DNA of 36,855 nt. It comes from Bacteroidota bacterium (lineage in GTDB: Bacteria > Bacteroidota > Bacteroidia > Bacteroidales > GCA-2748055). The stretch covers positions 1 to 36,855 of the forward strand of contig DAOWFP010000074.1 in assembly GCA_030637895.1 (NCBI GenBank), written 5' to 3'. Position 1 is the stretch's first letter. Each line of letters opens with the position of its first letter. The notes under the pieces were generated by a model, which did no database searches, was not told the DNA's origin, and saw only the letters and a list, made by a program, of their open reading frames with translations. The position numbers and the translations under genes are program-made. This document shows positions 8,464-17,800 of the stretch, piece after piece.

Positions 8464-10284
8464 ATGGGTAAAAAGATACTCATATCGCTTACAGGACTAA
8501 TTGTATTAGGTGTACTGCTGAACGCTCAGGATGGTTTTACAGCTTCGGCACCCCCTGTGGTCAGAGTTGGTGATCAGTTCCATTATGTGGTGGAGGGCTC
8601 GGAACGTGGCGATGTAAGAGTTCCTGCCATGGACAATTTTCAATTGCTGGGCGGACCCTACTCCTCTTTCTCGTCCCATTCACAATGGATCAACGGGAAG
8701 ATGACCCAGAAAACCCTGGTAGCCTACACCTATGTTTTCAGTGCTGTTTCCGAAGGTAATTTTGCCATTCCGGCAAGCACAATTAGGGTAGGAAGGAAGG
8801 AATACAGAACCAATGTAGTTGAGATAGTTGTAAATGCGGCAGGTACCGGAAGAGCTGAGCAGGGAGCTAATGAGGCTGGGACTGTGGTAAGCTCCTCTGA
8901 AGATGATCCGGTTTTCCTAAGGGTGATCCCTTCCAAAAAGGAGGTCTACGTGGGAGAGCAGTTTGTGTCCGAATTAAAAGTCTATACCAGGGTAAATACC
9001 CGGCCAGGTTCATCGGCCAGTGATTTACCCTATGAAGGATTTTACAAAAATAATCTCGATCCTGATGCCACAGCACAACAACAGGAGATCGACGGTCAGG
9101 TTTTTGTGACCCAGGTAATTAAGCGACATATATTGATTCCGCAGAAGAAGGGTAAGCTGGAGATTGCTCCTTACAAATCCGAATGGATGGTGCAGCAAAG
9201 GGTGCAGCGGCAGAGAAGCAACAATCCCATTGATAACTTCTTTGATGATCCATTCTTCAACAGTCTCCAGGAGGTGCCGGTCACCCTATCTACACTTCCG
9301 GTGACCATCCATGTGAAGCCATTGCCTTCAGGAGAGCCAGTGGGTTTTACCGGAGCAGTTGGCGATTTCCAGATGAAAGCGGCGCTCTCATCCACTGAAA
9401 TTGGAGTGAATGAAGCTCTCAGCCTGAAAATCACCATTAGCGGAACAGGCAATCTTCCCTTGTTGAGTGAACCCGAGGTAAACCTGCCACCCGACCATGA
9501 CCTTTATGATGTAACACGCTCTGTTCAAACCAGCACATCCGGGAATCGGATTTCAGGCTCTGTTACTTTTGAATATCCTATTATCGCCAGACATGCTGGA
9601 CGTTTTAGAATTGCGCCAGTGCAGTTTGCGTGGTTTGATCCGAAAGTGGGTGTCTACCTTACATCGCTTACGGACGAATTCAACTTCACAGTGGTAAAAG
9701 GAGAAAATGATGATATATCAGGTGATGTCTATGTACCGGGTGTGGTACATGAGAGTGTCAGGGACCTTGGAACTGATATCCGGGACATAAGCCGTGAATC
9801 TCCGGTTTTCACTTCTGTAAAAAGATCCCTGTTTGGAAACCGGTGGTACAGGTTATTCTACCCCTTCGCTCTTCTTCTTACGCTTATACTGATTGTTTTT
9901 ATCAGTGTCGTTGCCAGGAGAAATGCAGATCTGACACTTGTAAGAAATCGCTTGGCTGGAAGATCGGCTCGTGCCAGGTTGAAGAAAGCCGATCGCTTTA
10001 GAAAATCTGGTGATCCGGATAAATTTTACGAGGAGATTGGGAAAGCCATATGGGGATACCTCTCCCATAAGTTGAATATCGAAACCTCCGGGCTTTCACG
10101 GGAGGTGATTCTGGAACATCTGGAGAAACGAAATGTTCCCCGGGAGCAGCGAAGCGAGCTGCTTAGAATCCTCGAAGAGAGCGAGTTTTCCAGGTTCGCA
10201 CCTAGCTCTGAGAGAAGCGATATGAACATCCTATACAGCGAAGCTGCACAACTAATCAGAAACCTAGAAAACAATCTGAAATGA
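8464..10284 (+). CDS. batD: BatD family protein
   Basis: Signal peptide, repeated beta-rich domains (VGEQFVSELKVYTRVN), C-terminal TM and cytosolic helical tail; bat operon position. Confidence 0.9.
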   Translation: MGKKILISLTGLIVLGVLLNAQDGFTASAPPVVRVGDQFHYVVEGSERGDVRVPAMDNFQLLGGPYSSFSSHSQWINGKMTQKTLVAYTYVFSAVSEGNFAIPASTIRVGRKEYRTNVVEIVVNAAGTGRAEQGANEAGTVVSSSEDDPVFLRVIPSKKEVYVGEQFVSELKVYTRVNTRPGSSASDLPYEGFYKNNLDPDATAQQQEIDGQVFVTQVIKRHILIPQKKGKLEIAPYKSEWMVQQRVQRQRSNNPIDNFFDDPFFNSLQEVPVTLSTLPVTIHVKPLPSGEPVGFTGAVGDFQMKAALSSTEIGVNEALSLKITISGTGNLPLLSEPEVNLPPDHDLYDVTRSVQTSTSGNRISGSVTFEYPIIARHAGRFRIAPVQFAWFDPKVGVYLTSLTDEFNFTVVKGENDDISGDVYVPGVVHESVRDLGTDIRDISRESPVFTSVKRSLFGNRWYRLFYPFALLLTLILIVFISVVARRNADLTLVRNRLAGRSARARLKKADRFRKSGDPDKFYEEIGKAIWGYLSHKLNIETSGLSREVILEHLEKRNVPREQRSELLRILEESEFSRFAPSSERSDMNILYSEAAQLIRNLENNLK

Positions 10285-11108
10285 AACGAGCAGCCATATT
10301 CCTGATCATATTTTTTACTTGCATGTCACTGTTACCGGGGTCAGAAAAAGAAGTTGAGCTAAAGAATGTTTTGCTTGAAACAGCTTCACCACAAATAAAT
10401 CTTGATCATGCAAATATTGATTCCCTGTATCTTATTGCTAACACTTTGTACCAGCAGGGTCAGTTTGAGCCGGCATTGGAGAAGTACAACACCGTAATTC
10501 TCAGTGGAAAGGAGTCCGCAGATCTCTATTACAATATGGGCAATGCGGCATACCGTTCCAATAGCATAGGTCATGCAATTCTCTATTATGAGAAAGCTCT
10601 TAAACTGGAGCCCACTCACGATGATGCCGTACATAACCTGGACTTCGTTTCACGATATCGGCTCGATACTTTTGAAGAAGTGCCGGTACTGTTCCTTGGC
10701 GCCTGGATCACTGGATTTGTTCAGCTGTTTCCTGAACAAACTTGGAGCATTCTGGCACTGATCTTTTTTATAATCATCCTTGTTGGACTCATGATCTATT
10801 TATTTTCCAGACATCTGACCATGAAGAAATTGGGTTTTATAAGTGGCCTGGCCGCCCTGTTGCTGTTTGTGATCACACTCTCTTCAACTATTTCCAGGCA
10901 CAGGGATATTATAAATCCGGATTCAGGTATTATACTTGCCCCGTCGGTAGTGGTTCGCAGTTCACCCAGTGAAAGTGGAACAGAGCTATTTATCTTACAT
11001 GAAGGAAGCAAAATCAAGGTGAATGAAGAAGTAAGCGGCTGGCAAAACATCAGGCTTATTGATGGACGAGAAGGGTGGATAATAGCAGACGATTTTGAAT
11101 CAATTTGA
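10281..11108 (+). CDS. batE: BatE-like TPR/SH3 membrane protein
   Basis: TPR (ADLYYNMGNAAYRSNSIGHAILYYEKALKLEP), two TM helices, C-terminal SH3b-like (VVVRSSPSESGTELFILHEGSKIKV...GWQNIRLIDGREGWI); ATGA overlap with batD. Confidence 0.85.
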   Translation: MKRAAIFLIIFFTCMSLLPGSEKEVELKNVLLETASPQINLDHANIDSLYLIANTLYQQGQFEPALEKYNTVILSGKESADLYYNMGNAAYRSNSIGHAILYYEKALKLEPTHDDAVHNLDFVSRYRLDTFEEVPVLFLGAWITGFVQLFPEQTWSILALIFFIIILVGLMIYLFSRHLTMKKLGFISGLAALLLFVITLSSTISRHRDIINPDSGIILAPSVVVRSSPSESGTELFILHEGSKIKVNEEVSGWQNIRLIDGREGWIIADDFESI

Positions 11109-11113
11109 AAGGG

Positions 11114-11138
11114 AAAGCTGCCCGCCCTTAGCAGCTTT
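11114..11138. terminator. Bidirectional hairpin candidate between batE and acylphosphatase
   Basis: Perfect 8-bp inverted repeat AAAGCTGC-N9-GCAGCTTT in a 34-bp convergent gap. Confidence 0.6.
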
Positions 11139-11142
11139 AAGT

Positions 11143-11415
11143 CTAATAAATAATCTCAAAGGGATTCAGGTGTTCCGGTTTCATTTCCTTAATGTCAACT
11201 CGTTCAACCCAGCTATATCCGCTTCCCTCTCTGCACCACTTGATAAAATGGGCACAGTGCTCCGAATCTCCGCTGACCACTGCTCTCACTGATCCATTAG
11301 CCAGGTTCTCTACCCAGCCTTTCAGCCGCAGGGATCTGGCCTGCCTTCTTGCAGCTGCTCTGAATCCAACTCCCTGGACCCTTCCGGATACTTTGATTTC
11401 GAACTGACTGAGCAT
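11143..11415 (-). CDS. acyP: Acylphosphatase
   Basis: KVSGRVQGVGFRAAARRQARSLRLKGWVENLANGSVRAVVSGD signature; start MLSQFEIKV at 11415. Confidence 0.92.
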   Translation of the reverse strand: MLSQFEIKVSGRVQGVGFRAAARRQARSLRLKGWVENLANGSVRAVVSGDSEHCAHFIKWCREGSGYSWVERVDIKEMKPEHLNPFEIIY

Positions 11416-11425
11416 ATATAAGTGT

Positions 11426-13681
11426 CTACAGAATAATAAGTGTGTAGAGCAATTCGTCAACAAGGTCGGTGCTGATCAACATAAGGCTTGCCTGTTCGGT
11501 CTGCCTGCCAGGTACTGCAAGTTCCTGTCCCTTAAAGATTCCTTTGTTTTTGGACCTGGCCGGATTGATAAATCCGGAGATTACCTCCGAAGTGTTTTCA
11601 GCCGGAAAGAGTTTCTCCACACGACTTCCAAGGACCTCCTTTTGCTTCATTTTCCACCGCTTTTCGGCATGCCTGTTAAAGAAGAGCACAAATCCCAGGT
11701 TGTTTATGGTAATGACGCTGTAGGGCAGTTCTTCCAACACATGGATATACTGTCTGAGCTCCTTTCCAAACTTCTCGATTTCTTGCTTCCTTAATTGCAC
11801 TGTTTCTTCCAGCTTCTTCTTCAGGTCAAGTGTTGCAAGGCGCTGATCCTCCTCTTTTCTGATCAGTTTGTCATGCTGTTTCCTGGAGACAAGTTCCATC
11901 TCTTTCTCCTTGGTCATTTCACTGGCCAGAAAGATCACCTTTTCCACCTCACCATACATGTCATTTACAGAGAGAAAAGTGGCTCTGAACCACAGCTCCT
12001 CCTCAAATTTAGACTGCATTTTCAGCTGCCCCTGGAAGGCCTCACCGCGGATCACCTTTTCCCAGATTTCAGTGAATCGCTCCTGTTCAGCAGTCCCGAA
12101 AAAATCAAAAACATTCATTTGGACCTGTTCCAGTTCGGTATATTTCATTGCGCTTCCAAACAGGGTGTTGCTAAGTTGAAGTTTTCCATCGAGTGAGAAG
12201 ATCGCCTTGGCATTGAGACGGTCAATAGCTTCAATCTGCCCCTCATAGTCAATACTTTGTTTCTTCTGCTCTGTGGAATCAATGGCCAGAAAGAGGATCT
12301 TCTCCACACTGCCATCGTCATGCCTTACGCAGGTGTAAGTAGCCATGGTCCAGAGATCCTGACCCATCTTTGTCTCATGCTTCATATAACCTTCAAAGTG
12401 CCTTCCGCCCTTTGAAAGCTGCTCCCAGAGAGAATTAAACCATGCGTGGTCCTTTTCATTGATAAACATAGAGATATGTTTTCCTTCAATCTCCCTGTTT
12501 CCCGAATAACCCAGTTTCTTCAGAAACCTTGTATTTGCATAGATCAAATTCCCGTCCGTATTATAATCTGCACGCATGAGAGTGTGGTTAACCGTATTGG
12601 TAAAACTGATAAAAATCTCTGCCTGCTTGGCACGCTCATCCTGGGCCAGTTTCAGGGCTTCCATATTCTGTCTGACTTGCTCTTCCTGGACCAGTAGTTG
12701 ATCTGCCTGTGCCCTGGTCTCCTTCAGGAGCTGTTCTGTGCGCAGATTACTATCCATGGTAGAGATGGTGGTGGCTATGTTCTCAGCCACACGCTGCACA
12801 AACTGGATCTTGTAGTCTTCCATCCGGTTGAAGGTGGCAATTTCAATGATGCCGAATACCTGGTCATTCCACACCAGGGGCTCAATTAAAAGATATCTGG
12901 GATTAGCTTTGCCCAGGCCCGATGTAATGGTCAGGTAGCCGTCGCTGATTTTATCTGTATAGTATCCTTTTCTCTCCACCGCAGCAGCCCCGATCAGTCC
13001 ATCGCCCCATGCCACCCGCTTGCCCGGAAATTTCTTTCGGTCATAAGCATAGCAGGCCACCATCTCCAGGTAACGGTCGCTTTCATCCTCACGCACAAGA
13101 AACAGAGCTCCCTGGTTAGCTTCAAGATATCTGATCAATCCTGAGATCACTGCATAGGTCATGGTCTCCATCTCCAGCGAGTTCTTTCGCAGGATATCCC
13201 CGAACTCAGCCAGACCTTCTGAGGTCCAGTTTCTCTGGCGTTCATCGAGACGGCGTTGCCGCTCCATCTTCCTGTTTCGTGAGAGTGAATCTTTCAATTC
13301 ATTCAGGGTTTCAGAAAGGGATTGATCAATAAGAGTCAACTCCACAGAATTATGTAGTTCCCCTGCGATCAGGGAGTGGATAAATCCTTTGATCTCCTCG
13401 TTTTTATCTGTCTCCTGACCAATCTTTTCGGAAAGTGTATGGAGCTGTTTAAAACGCCAGTTGGCAATCCACGCACCGAACAGAAGAGCGGGAAAGGCAA
13501 GCGAATCGAGAAGGAACAGAATGGGGAGATCGCCATGCAGTTGTGCAATTGCTCTAAATGAGAAGGGTGTTTCCAGGACATGGAGGAGCAGGGCGTATTG
13601 TGTGATCGTTAGAACCATTCCCAGTACAAAGCCAATTGCACTGTAACGGATGATCATCTCCTTTTTATTCAGTTCTTGCAT
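11426..13681 (-). CDS. Membrane PAS/GAF sensory protein without recognisable output domain
   Basis: Two N-terminal TM helices, coiled coil, GAF-like domain, two similar PAS units followed by a third PAS; no H-box, HATPase, GGDEF or PP2C motif seen to the C-terminus. Confidence 0.8.
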   Translation of the reverse strand: MQELNKKEMIIRYSAIGFVLGMVLTITQYALLLHVLETPFSFRAIAQLHGDLPILFLLDSLAFPALLFGAWIANWRFKQLHTLSEKIGQETDKNEEIKGFIHSLIAGELHNSVELTLIDQSLSETLNELKDSLSRNRKMERQRRLDERQRNWTSEGLAEFGDILRKNSLEMETMTYAVISGLIRYLEANQGALFLVREDESDRYLEMVACYAYDRKKFPGKRVAWGDGLIGAAAVERKGYYTDKISDGYLTITSGLGKANPRYLLIEPLVWNDQVFGIIEIATFNRMEDYKIQFVQRVAENIATTISTMDSNLRTEQLLKETRAQADQLLVQEEQVRQNMEALKLAQDERAKQAEIFISFTNTVNHTLMRADYNTDGNLIYANTRFLKKLGYSGNREIEGKHISMFINEKDHAWFNSLWEQLSKGGRHFEGYMKHETKMGQDLWTMATYTCVRHDDGSVEKILFLAIDSTEQKKQSIDYEGQIEAIDRLNAKAIFSLDGKLQLSNTLFGSAMKYTELEQVQMNVFDFFGTAEQERFTEIWEKVIRGEAFQGQLKMQSKFEEELWFRATFLSVNDMYGEVEKVIFLASEMTKEKEMELVSRKQHDKLIRKEEDQRLATLDLKKKLEETVQLRKQEIEKFGKELRQYIHVLEELPYSVITINNLGFVLFFNRHAEKRWKMKQKEVLGSRVEKLFPAENTSEVISGFINPARSKNKGIFKGQELAVPGRQTEQASLMLISTDLVDELLYTLIIL

Positions 13682-13753
13682 CCACTCCTTCTGTGAGCAC
13701 TAAATTTAGTTAATATTTTCTATTTTTATCACCTGGAATAAAATGTACACGGC

Positions 13754-14122
13754 ATGCTGAGGATCCTTGTTGTAGATGATATATATACCAATCGCTACCT
13801 GCTTTGCGAGTTAATCAAATTAACAGGACACGAGGCTATCTCTGCTGAAAACGGGGAACAGGCCATTGAAATCCTGAAGGATCAGGAGATTCATATGGTA
13901 TTTATGGATATTGAGATGCCGGTGATGAATGGTATTGAAACAACCCAGTATATCCGTAATGAGATGGATGCACCACTGAATGCCATTCCGATTATCGCAC
14001 TTACCGCTCATAACCCGGAACTTTTTTTCGAGGATTATTCAGATGTTGGATTTGATGAACTGGTTACCAAACCCTATTCGGTAGAGAAGATAAGGGCCAA
14101 AATAAGTGAGCTGGCTGCATAG
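13754..14122 (+). CDS. Single-domain response regulator receiver protein
   Basis: ILVVDD acidic pair, FMDIEMPVMNG phosphoacceptor, IALTAH, TKPY. Confidence 0.92.
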   Translation: MLRILVVDDIYTNRYLLCELIKLTGHEAISAENGEQAIEILKDQEIHMVFMDIEMPVMNGIETTQYIRNEMDAPLNAIPIIALTAHNPELFFEDYSDVGFDELVTKPYSVEKIRAKISELAA

Positions 14123-14132
14123 AACCTCTTAC

Positions 14133-14600
14133 TTAGAACTTCTTATATATCAATTCCAGAATCTCTGTCAAGGCAAGACTATCCACCTCGCTAAATGAAT
14201 CAAGGTGATCAGAATCAACATCAAAGATGGCCACAATCTCCCCGTTTGAATTATAAACTGGTAGTGTAATCTCGGATTTAGACCTGGAATCACAGCTTAC
14301 ATGTCCGGGGAAGGCATGGACATCGGGCACAACAACAGGTGCCCCCTCATTCAGAGCTGCCCAGCAAACTCCCTTGTCTTTTTCAAGTTCCTGACAGGCT
14401 ACGGGACCCTGGTAGGGACCCACCACTAATTTCCCCGATTTAGACAGGTAGAATCCTGTCCAGAAAAAGTGATCCATTTTATGGTGCAGCACCGCACAAA
14501 TACTTGCCATCCTGGCAAGTGGATCCTCAGTTTTCACAAGGAGTGATTCCAACTGCTTGTGTATTCTGGCGTAACGTCCTTCCTTTTTACTCTCCTCCAT
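14133..14600 (-). CDS. msrC: Free methionine-(R)-sulfoxide reductase (GAF-type fRMsr)
   Basis: GPYQGPVACQEL...GVCWAALNEG...DVHAFPGHVSCDSRSKSEI, with all three characteristic cysteines. Confidence 0.88.
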   Translation of the reverse strand: MEESKKEGRYARIHKQLESLLVKTEDPLARMASICAVLHHKMDHFFWTGFYLSKSGKLVVGPYQGPVACQELEKDKGVCWAALNEGAPVVVPDVHAFPGHVSCDSRSKSEITLPVYNSNGEIVAIFDVDSDHLDSFSEVDSLALTEILELIYKKF

Positions 14601-14624
14601 ATATATTTCAATTTAATGGGCTCC

Positions 14625-14632
14625 CAAAAATA
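14625..14632 (-). promoter_or_regulatory. -7 box TATTTTTG for msrC
   Basis: TAnnTTTG on the minus strand in the 64-bp divergent gap. Confidence 0.5.
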
Positions 14633-14640
14633 GGAATTAT

Positions 14641-14648
14641 TATCTTTG
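14641..14648 (+). promoter_or_regulatory. -7 box TATCTTTG for prfC
   Basis: TAnnTTTG followed by a short leader to ATG at 14665. Confidence 0.55.
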
Positions 14649-14664
14649 CCGCTCATTTTCAAGG

Positions 14665-16242
14665 ATGAAGTTAAAAGAAGAAATAGAGAGGCGGAGAACT
14701 TTTGCCATTGTCAGTCACCCCGATGCAGGTAAAACCACACTGACCGAGAAATTTTTACTTTTCGGGGGAGCCATCAATGTGGCCGGCGCTGTCAAGTCCA
14801 ATAAGATCAAAAAGACTGCCACTTCCGATTTCATGGAAATTGAGAAGCAGCGGGGGATTTCTGTGGCGACCTCTGTTATGGGCTTCGAATACGGCGGAAA
14901 GAAAATCAACATCCTGGATACACCAGGTCACCAGGACTTTGCTGAAGATACCTTCAGGACACTTACGGCGGCCGATAGTGTCATTATTGTGATCGATGGT
15001 GCCAAGGGGGTGGAGGCCCAGACCAGAAAACTTATGAATGTCTGCCGGATGCGAAAAACACCGGTGATGGTATTTGTTAACAAGCTGGACCGTCCGGCAC
15101 TGGACCCATTCGAGCTCATGGACGAGATCGAACAAGAACTGGAGATTCATGTACACCCTTTAAGCTGGCCCGTTAGTATGGGACCCGATTTCAGGGGAGT
15201 CTACAACCGCTTCGAAGGTAAATTTCGTTCCTTCAGCAGTAACAGCAAGCAGACTATTGGTGAAACGGTGGAATTCAATGACCTGGAAGACCCGGAATTT
15301 CAAAAGTGTATTGCACCACATTCCCAAGTTCTAAAAGAGGATCTTGAACTCATTGGAGGGGTCTATCCTGAATTTAACCGGGAAGACTACCTGGCTGGAA
15401 GCACGGCTCCGCTTTTTTTTGGAAGTGCCCTGAATAATTTTGGGGTCCAGGATATTCTGGATTGTTTTATCCAGATTGCCCCTTCACCCGGCATTATCGA
15501 GACTGAACAGCGAATGGTCGAGCCCTATGAAGATAAGTTTTCAGGTTTTGTTTTTAAGATCCATGCCAATATGGATCCCAATCACCGCGACCGGATTGCG
15601 TTCATTAAGATCGTTTCCGGCAAGTTTGAACGAAACAAAACCTATGTGCATGTAAGGAGTGGCAGAAAGATGAAGTTTTCAAGTCCCACCTCTTTTATGG
15701 CAGAGAAGAAATCCGTAATTGATGAGGCCTGTCCGGGCGATATCGTAGGAGTACATGATACGGGTAACTTTAAGATCGGCGATGCGGTTACGGAAGGGGA
15801 GAAGCTGCAGTTCCAGGGAATGCCCAGTTTTTCGCCTGAGATGTTTCGTTATGTGGAAAATAACGATCCCATGAAATTTAAGCAGCTGGCCAAAGGACTG
15901 GAGCAATTGATGGATGAGGGAGTTGCACAGCTTTTTATAAGTGTGGCCAACGGCCGGAAAATTATTGGTACAGTGGGCGCACTACAGTTTGATGTGATCC
16001 AGTACAGGCTTGAGCACGAATATGGAGCAAAATGCAGATATGAGCAACTCCCCATGCACAAGGCCTGCTGGATTGAAACAGATCACTTAGTGAAGCTGAA
16101 AGATTTCAGACTCAGGAAGTACCAGCAACTGGCTACCGATAAAGAAGGTCGCGAGGTCTATATGGCCGAATCGCCCTATGCCCTGCAAATGGCCCGTGAT
16201 AATTTCCCGGAGATCAACTTTCACTTCACATCAGAATTCTGA
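14665..16242 (+). CDS. prfC: Peptide chain release factor 3
   Basis: RRRTFAIVSHPDAGKTTLTEKFLLFGGAI, EKQRGISVATSVM, DTPGHQDF, NKLDR. Confidence 0.96.
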   Translation: MKLKEEIERRRTFAIVSHPDAGKTTLTEKFLLFGGAINVAGAVKSNKIKKTATSDFMEIEKQRGISVATSVMGFEYGGKKINILDTPGHQDFAEDTFRTLTAADSVIIVIDGAKGVEAQTRKLMNVCRMRKTPVMVFVNKLDRPALDPFELMDEIEQELEIHVHPLSWPVSMGPDFRGVYNRFEGKFRSFSSNSKQTIGETVEFNDLEDPEFQKCIAPHSQVLKEDLELIGGVYPEFNREDYLAGSTAPLFFGSALNNFGVQDILDCFIQIAPSPGIIETEQRMVEPYEDKFSGFVFKIHANMDPNHRDRIAFIKIVSGKFERNKTYVHVRSGRKMKFSSPTSFMAEKKSVIDEACPGDIVGVHDTGNFKIGDAVTEGEKLQFQGMPSFSPEMFRYVENNDPMKFKQLAKGLEQLMDEGVAQLFISVANGRKIIGTVGALQFDVIQYRLEHEYGAKCRYEQLPMHKACWIETDHLVKLKDFRLRKYQQLATDKEGREVYMAESPYALQMARDNFPEINFHFTSEF

Positions 16243-16264
16243 TCCGCTTCATAACGCTGCGGAA

Positions 16265-17800
16265 TCAATCAAAAACCAGGTCAAGATATTCAAGCCGACC
16301 TTGGGTCCACTGAGTGAAGTAAAGGAGTTCGTAATCCATATCGATATCCACGCTCTCCCATCTAAGGTTTTCTCGTTCAATGGCCCCGCTCCTTTTCAGA
16401 AGATCGGTATAAAACCGGGCAGGTGCCAGCAGTGCGTCCAGTTTAAAGATCGATTCCCTGTAACGCTCCCATCCGTCTTCAAGCAAATCGTTGAACTCCT
16501 CCACATCCTGCTCCATAAGCCGCTTATAGAGATTGTTTTCAAGCATGCCACTGGAAGTGCTTTCTTCTCCATGCCACATGATTCCCCAGGAAGCCTCCAG
16601 GTCCCAGGGAAGCATCAGGAAATGGGATTCATCCGCATACCTGGCCAGGAAGTAATTCTTAATGATATTATCATGTGCTAAAATCAGGTTGGTAAAAAGG
16701 TAGTAGTCGGCTGCAGCGGACAGATTTAGCAGAGTGTCAATACGCTCTGAAAAAACTTCATCCTCCGCAAAGACCACAGTTTTTCTAAGTTCAGCTAGGG
16801 GTTCCCAACAAAAGAGATGATCCGGATAGACCTGTTCCCAGCCCTCCCATATTATGGACGTATCTGGTTCACTGTTGTAAGTTTGAAAAGCGGTGGCGCC
16901 TCCGGCCCATGTAATGGCTTTGTACAGGACTCCCTCCGATCCGGGCTGACCCTGAGAAAGCTTGATCAATTTTTCATCCAACTTTTCTGAGAGGCAATAG
17001 AGCCCCATATATCTCTGATTGATAAACAGTTCTATGTATTTGCACTGAATACCGGGCTTCAGTGTTCTAAATGGTGTTTCGCTCTTACTGTCCCACATCT
17101 TCTCCCAAATTTCAAAGGAGAGCTTATTACGCATACGGAGGCGATCCACATACATGGCATCCAGGATCCAGTCTTCCCCATACCTCATACCAAGCAAAGG
17201 CGCTTCATGATCATTCCCATACCTGTCCGCCCATAGCTCCAGGCCGTAGGACTTCTTTTCATGTGCGGCAGAGGTCCTGCCACGGATCTCAATTCCGGCG
17301 TAGCTTGTATATAGTCGCGTTTCAGCTGCTCCGTCTTTCTCATTGGCATACGCTAACTCCACCCAGGAAAGGACCTTGGGTTCATCCGGAATTTTTGTTT
17401 CTGTATTAATTTGAAGCAGGGGAAGGTTTGTGAAATAGAGTTGAAATGTATGAGTCCCTTCACTGTTACGGGCAACAACAGTATAGGGACGATTCACCAC
17501 TACCTCCCCAAGATCATTTTCCTCATCCGCTTTCAGTTTGATGCCATCAATCTCCACGTCGTGATAAGAGCCAAAGCCAACATGGGGCGTAAATGAATTA
17601 AGAGTATCTGAAGGCAGGGGATAAAGTAAGAGCTTGGATTTCAGATCGGCAAAGGCAAATACCTGGTCAAATTCAAGTACCTCTTCGGATACGACCTGCA
17701 CTTCAGGCTCATCGATTTCCTGCTCCATATAACAAGCCCTGAGGAGTCCAATACTTAAAATTCCCAGGGCAAGAAGCTGATTATGAGAAGCGATTGCCAT
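16265..17800 (-). CDS. CotH-family (atypical protein kinase-like) lipoprotein
   Basis: Lipobox-like LLRAC; GRTSAAHEKKSYGLELW, NYFLFTN-type YYLFTNLILAHDNIIKNYFLARY and LMLPWDLEASWG motifs. ATG at 17800 (ORF track starts at TTG 17803); TGATG coupling with the upstream gene. Confidence 0.85.
   Translation of the reverse strand: MAIASHNQLLALGILSIGLLRACYMEQEIDEPEVQVVSEEVLEFDQVFAFADLKSKLLLYPLPSDTLNSFTPHVGFGSYHDVEIDGIKLKADEENDLGEVVVNRPYTVVARNSEGTHTFQLYFTNLPLLQINTETKIPDEPKVLSWVELAYANEKDGAAETRLYTSYAGIEIRGRTSAAHEKKSYGLELWADRYGNDHEAPLLGMRYGEDWILDAMYVDRLRMRNKLSFEIWEKMWDSKSETPFRTLKPGIQCKYIELFINQRYMGLYCLSEKLDEKLIKLSQGQPGSEGVLYKAITWAGGATAFQTYNSEPDTSIIWEGWEQVYPDHLFCWEPLAELRKTVVFAEDEVFSERIDTLLNLSAAADYYLFTNLILAHDNIIKNYFLARYADESHFLMLPWDLEASWGIMWHGEESTSSGMLENNLYKRLMEQDVEEFNDLLEDGWERYRESIFKLDALLAPARFYTDLLKRSGAIERENLRWESVDIDMDYELLYFTQWTQGRLEYLDLVFD

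Noticed and set aside
2411-11108. MoxR-VWA operon as a new MoxR/VWA defence or ternary system
   Set aside because: Gene order and domains match the known Bat (Bacteroides aerotolerance) operon; only the small extra ORF is kept as a finding
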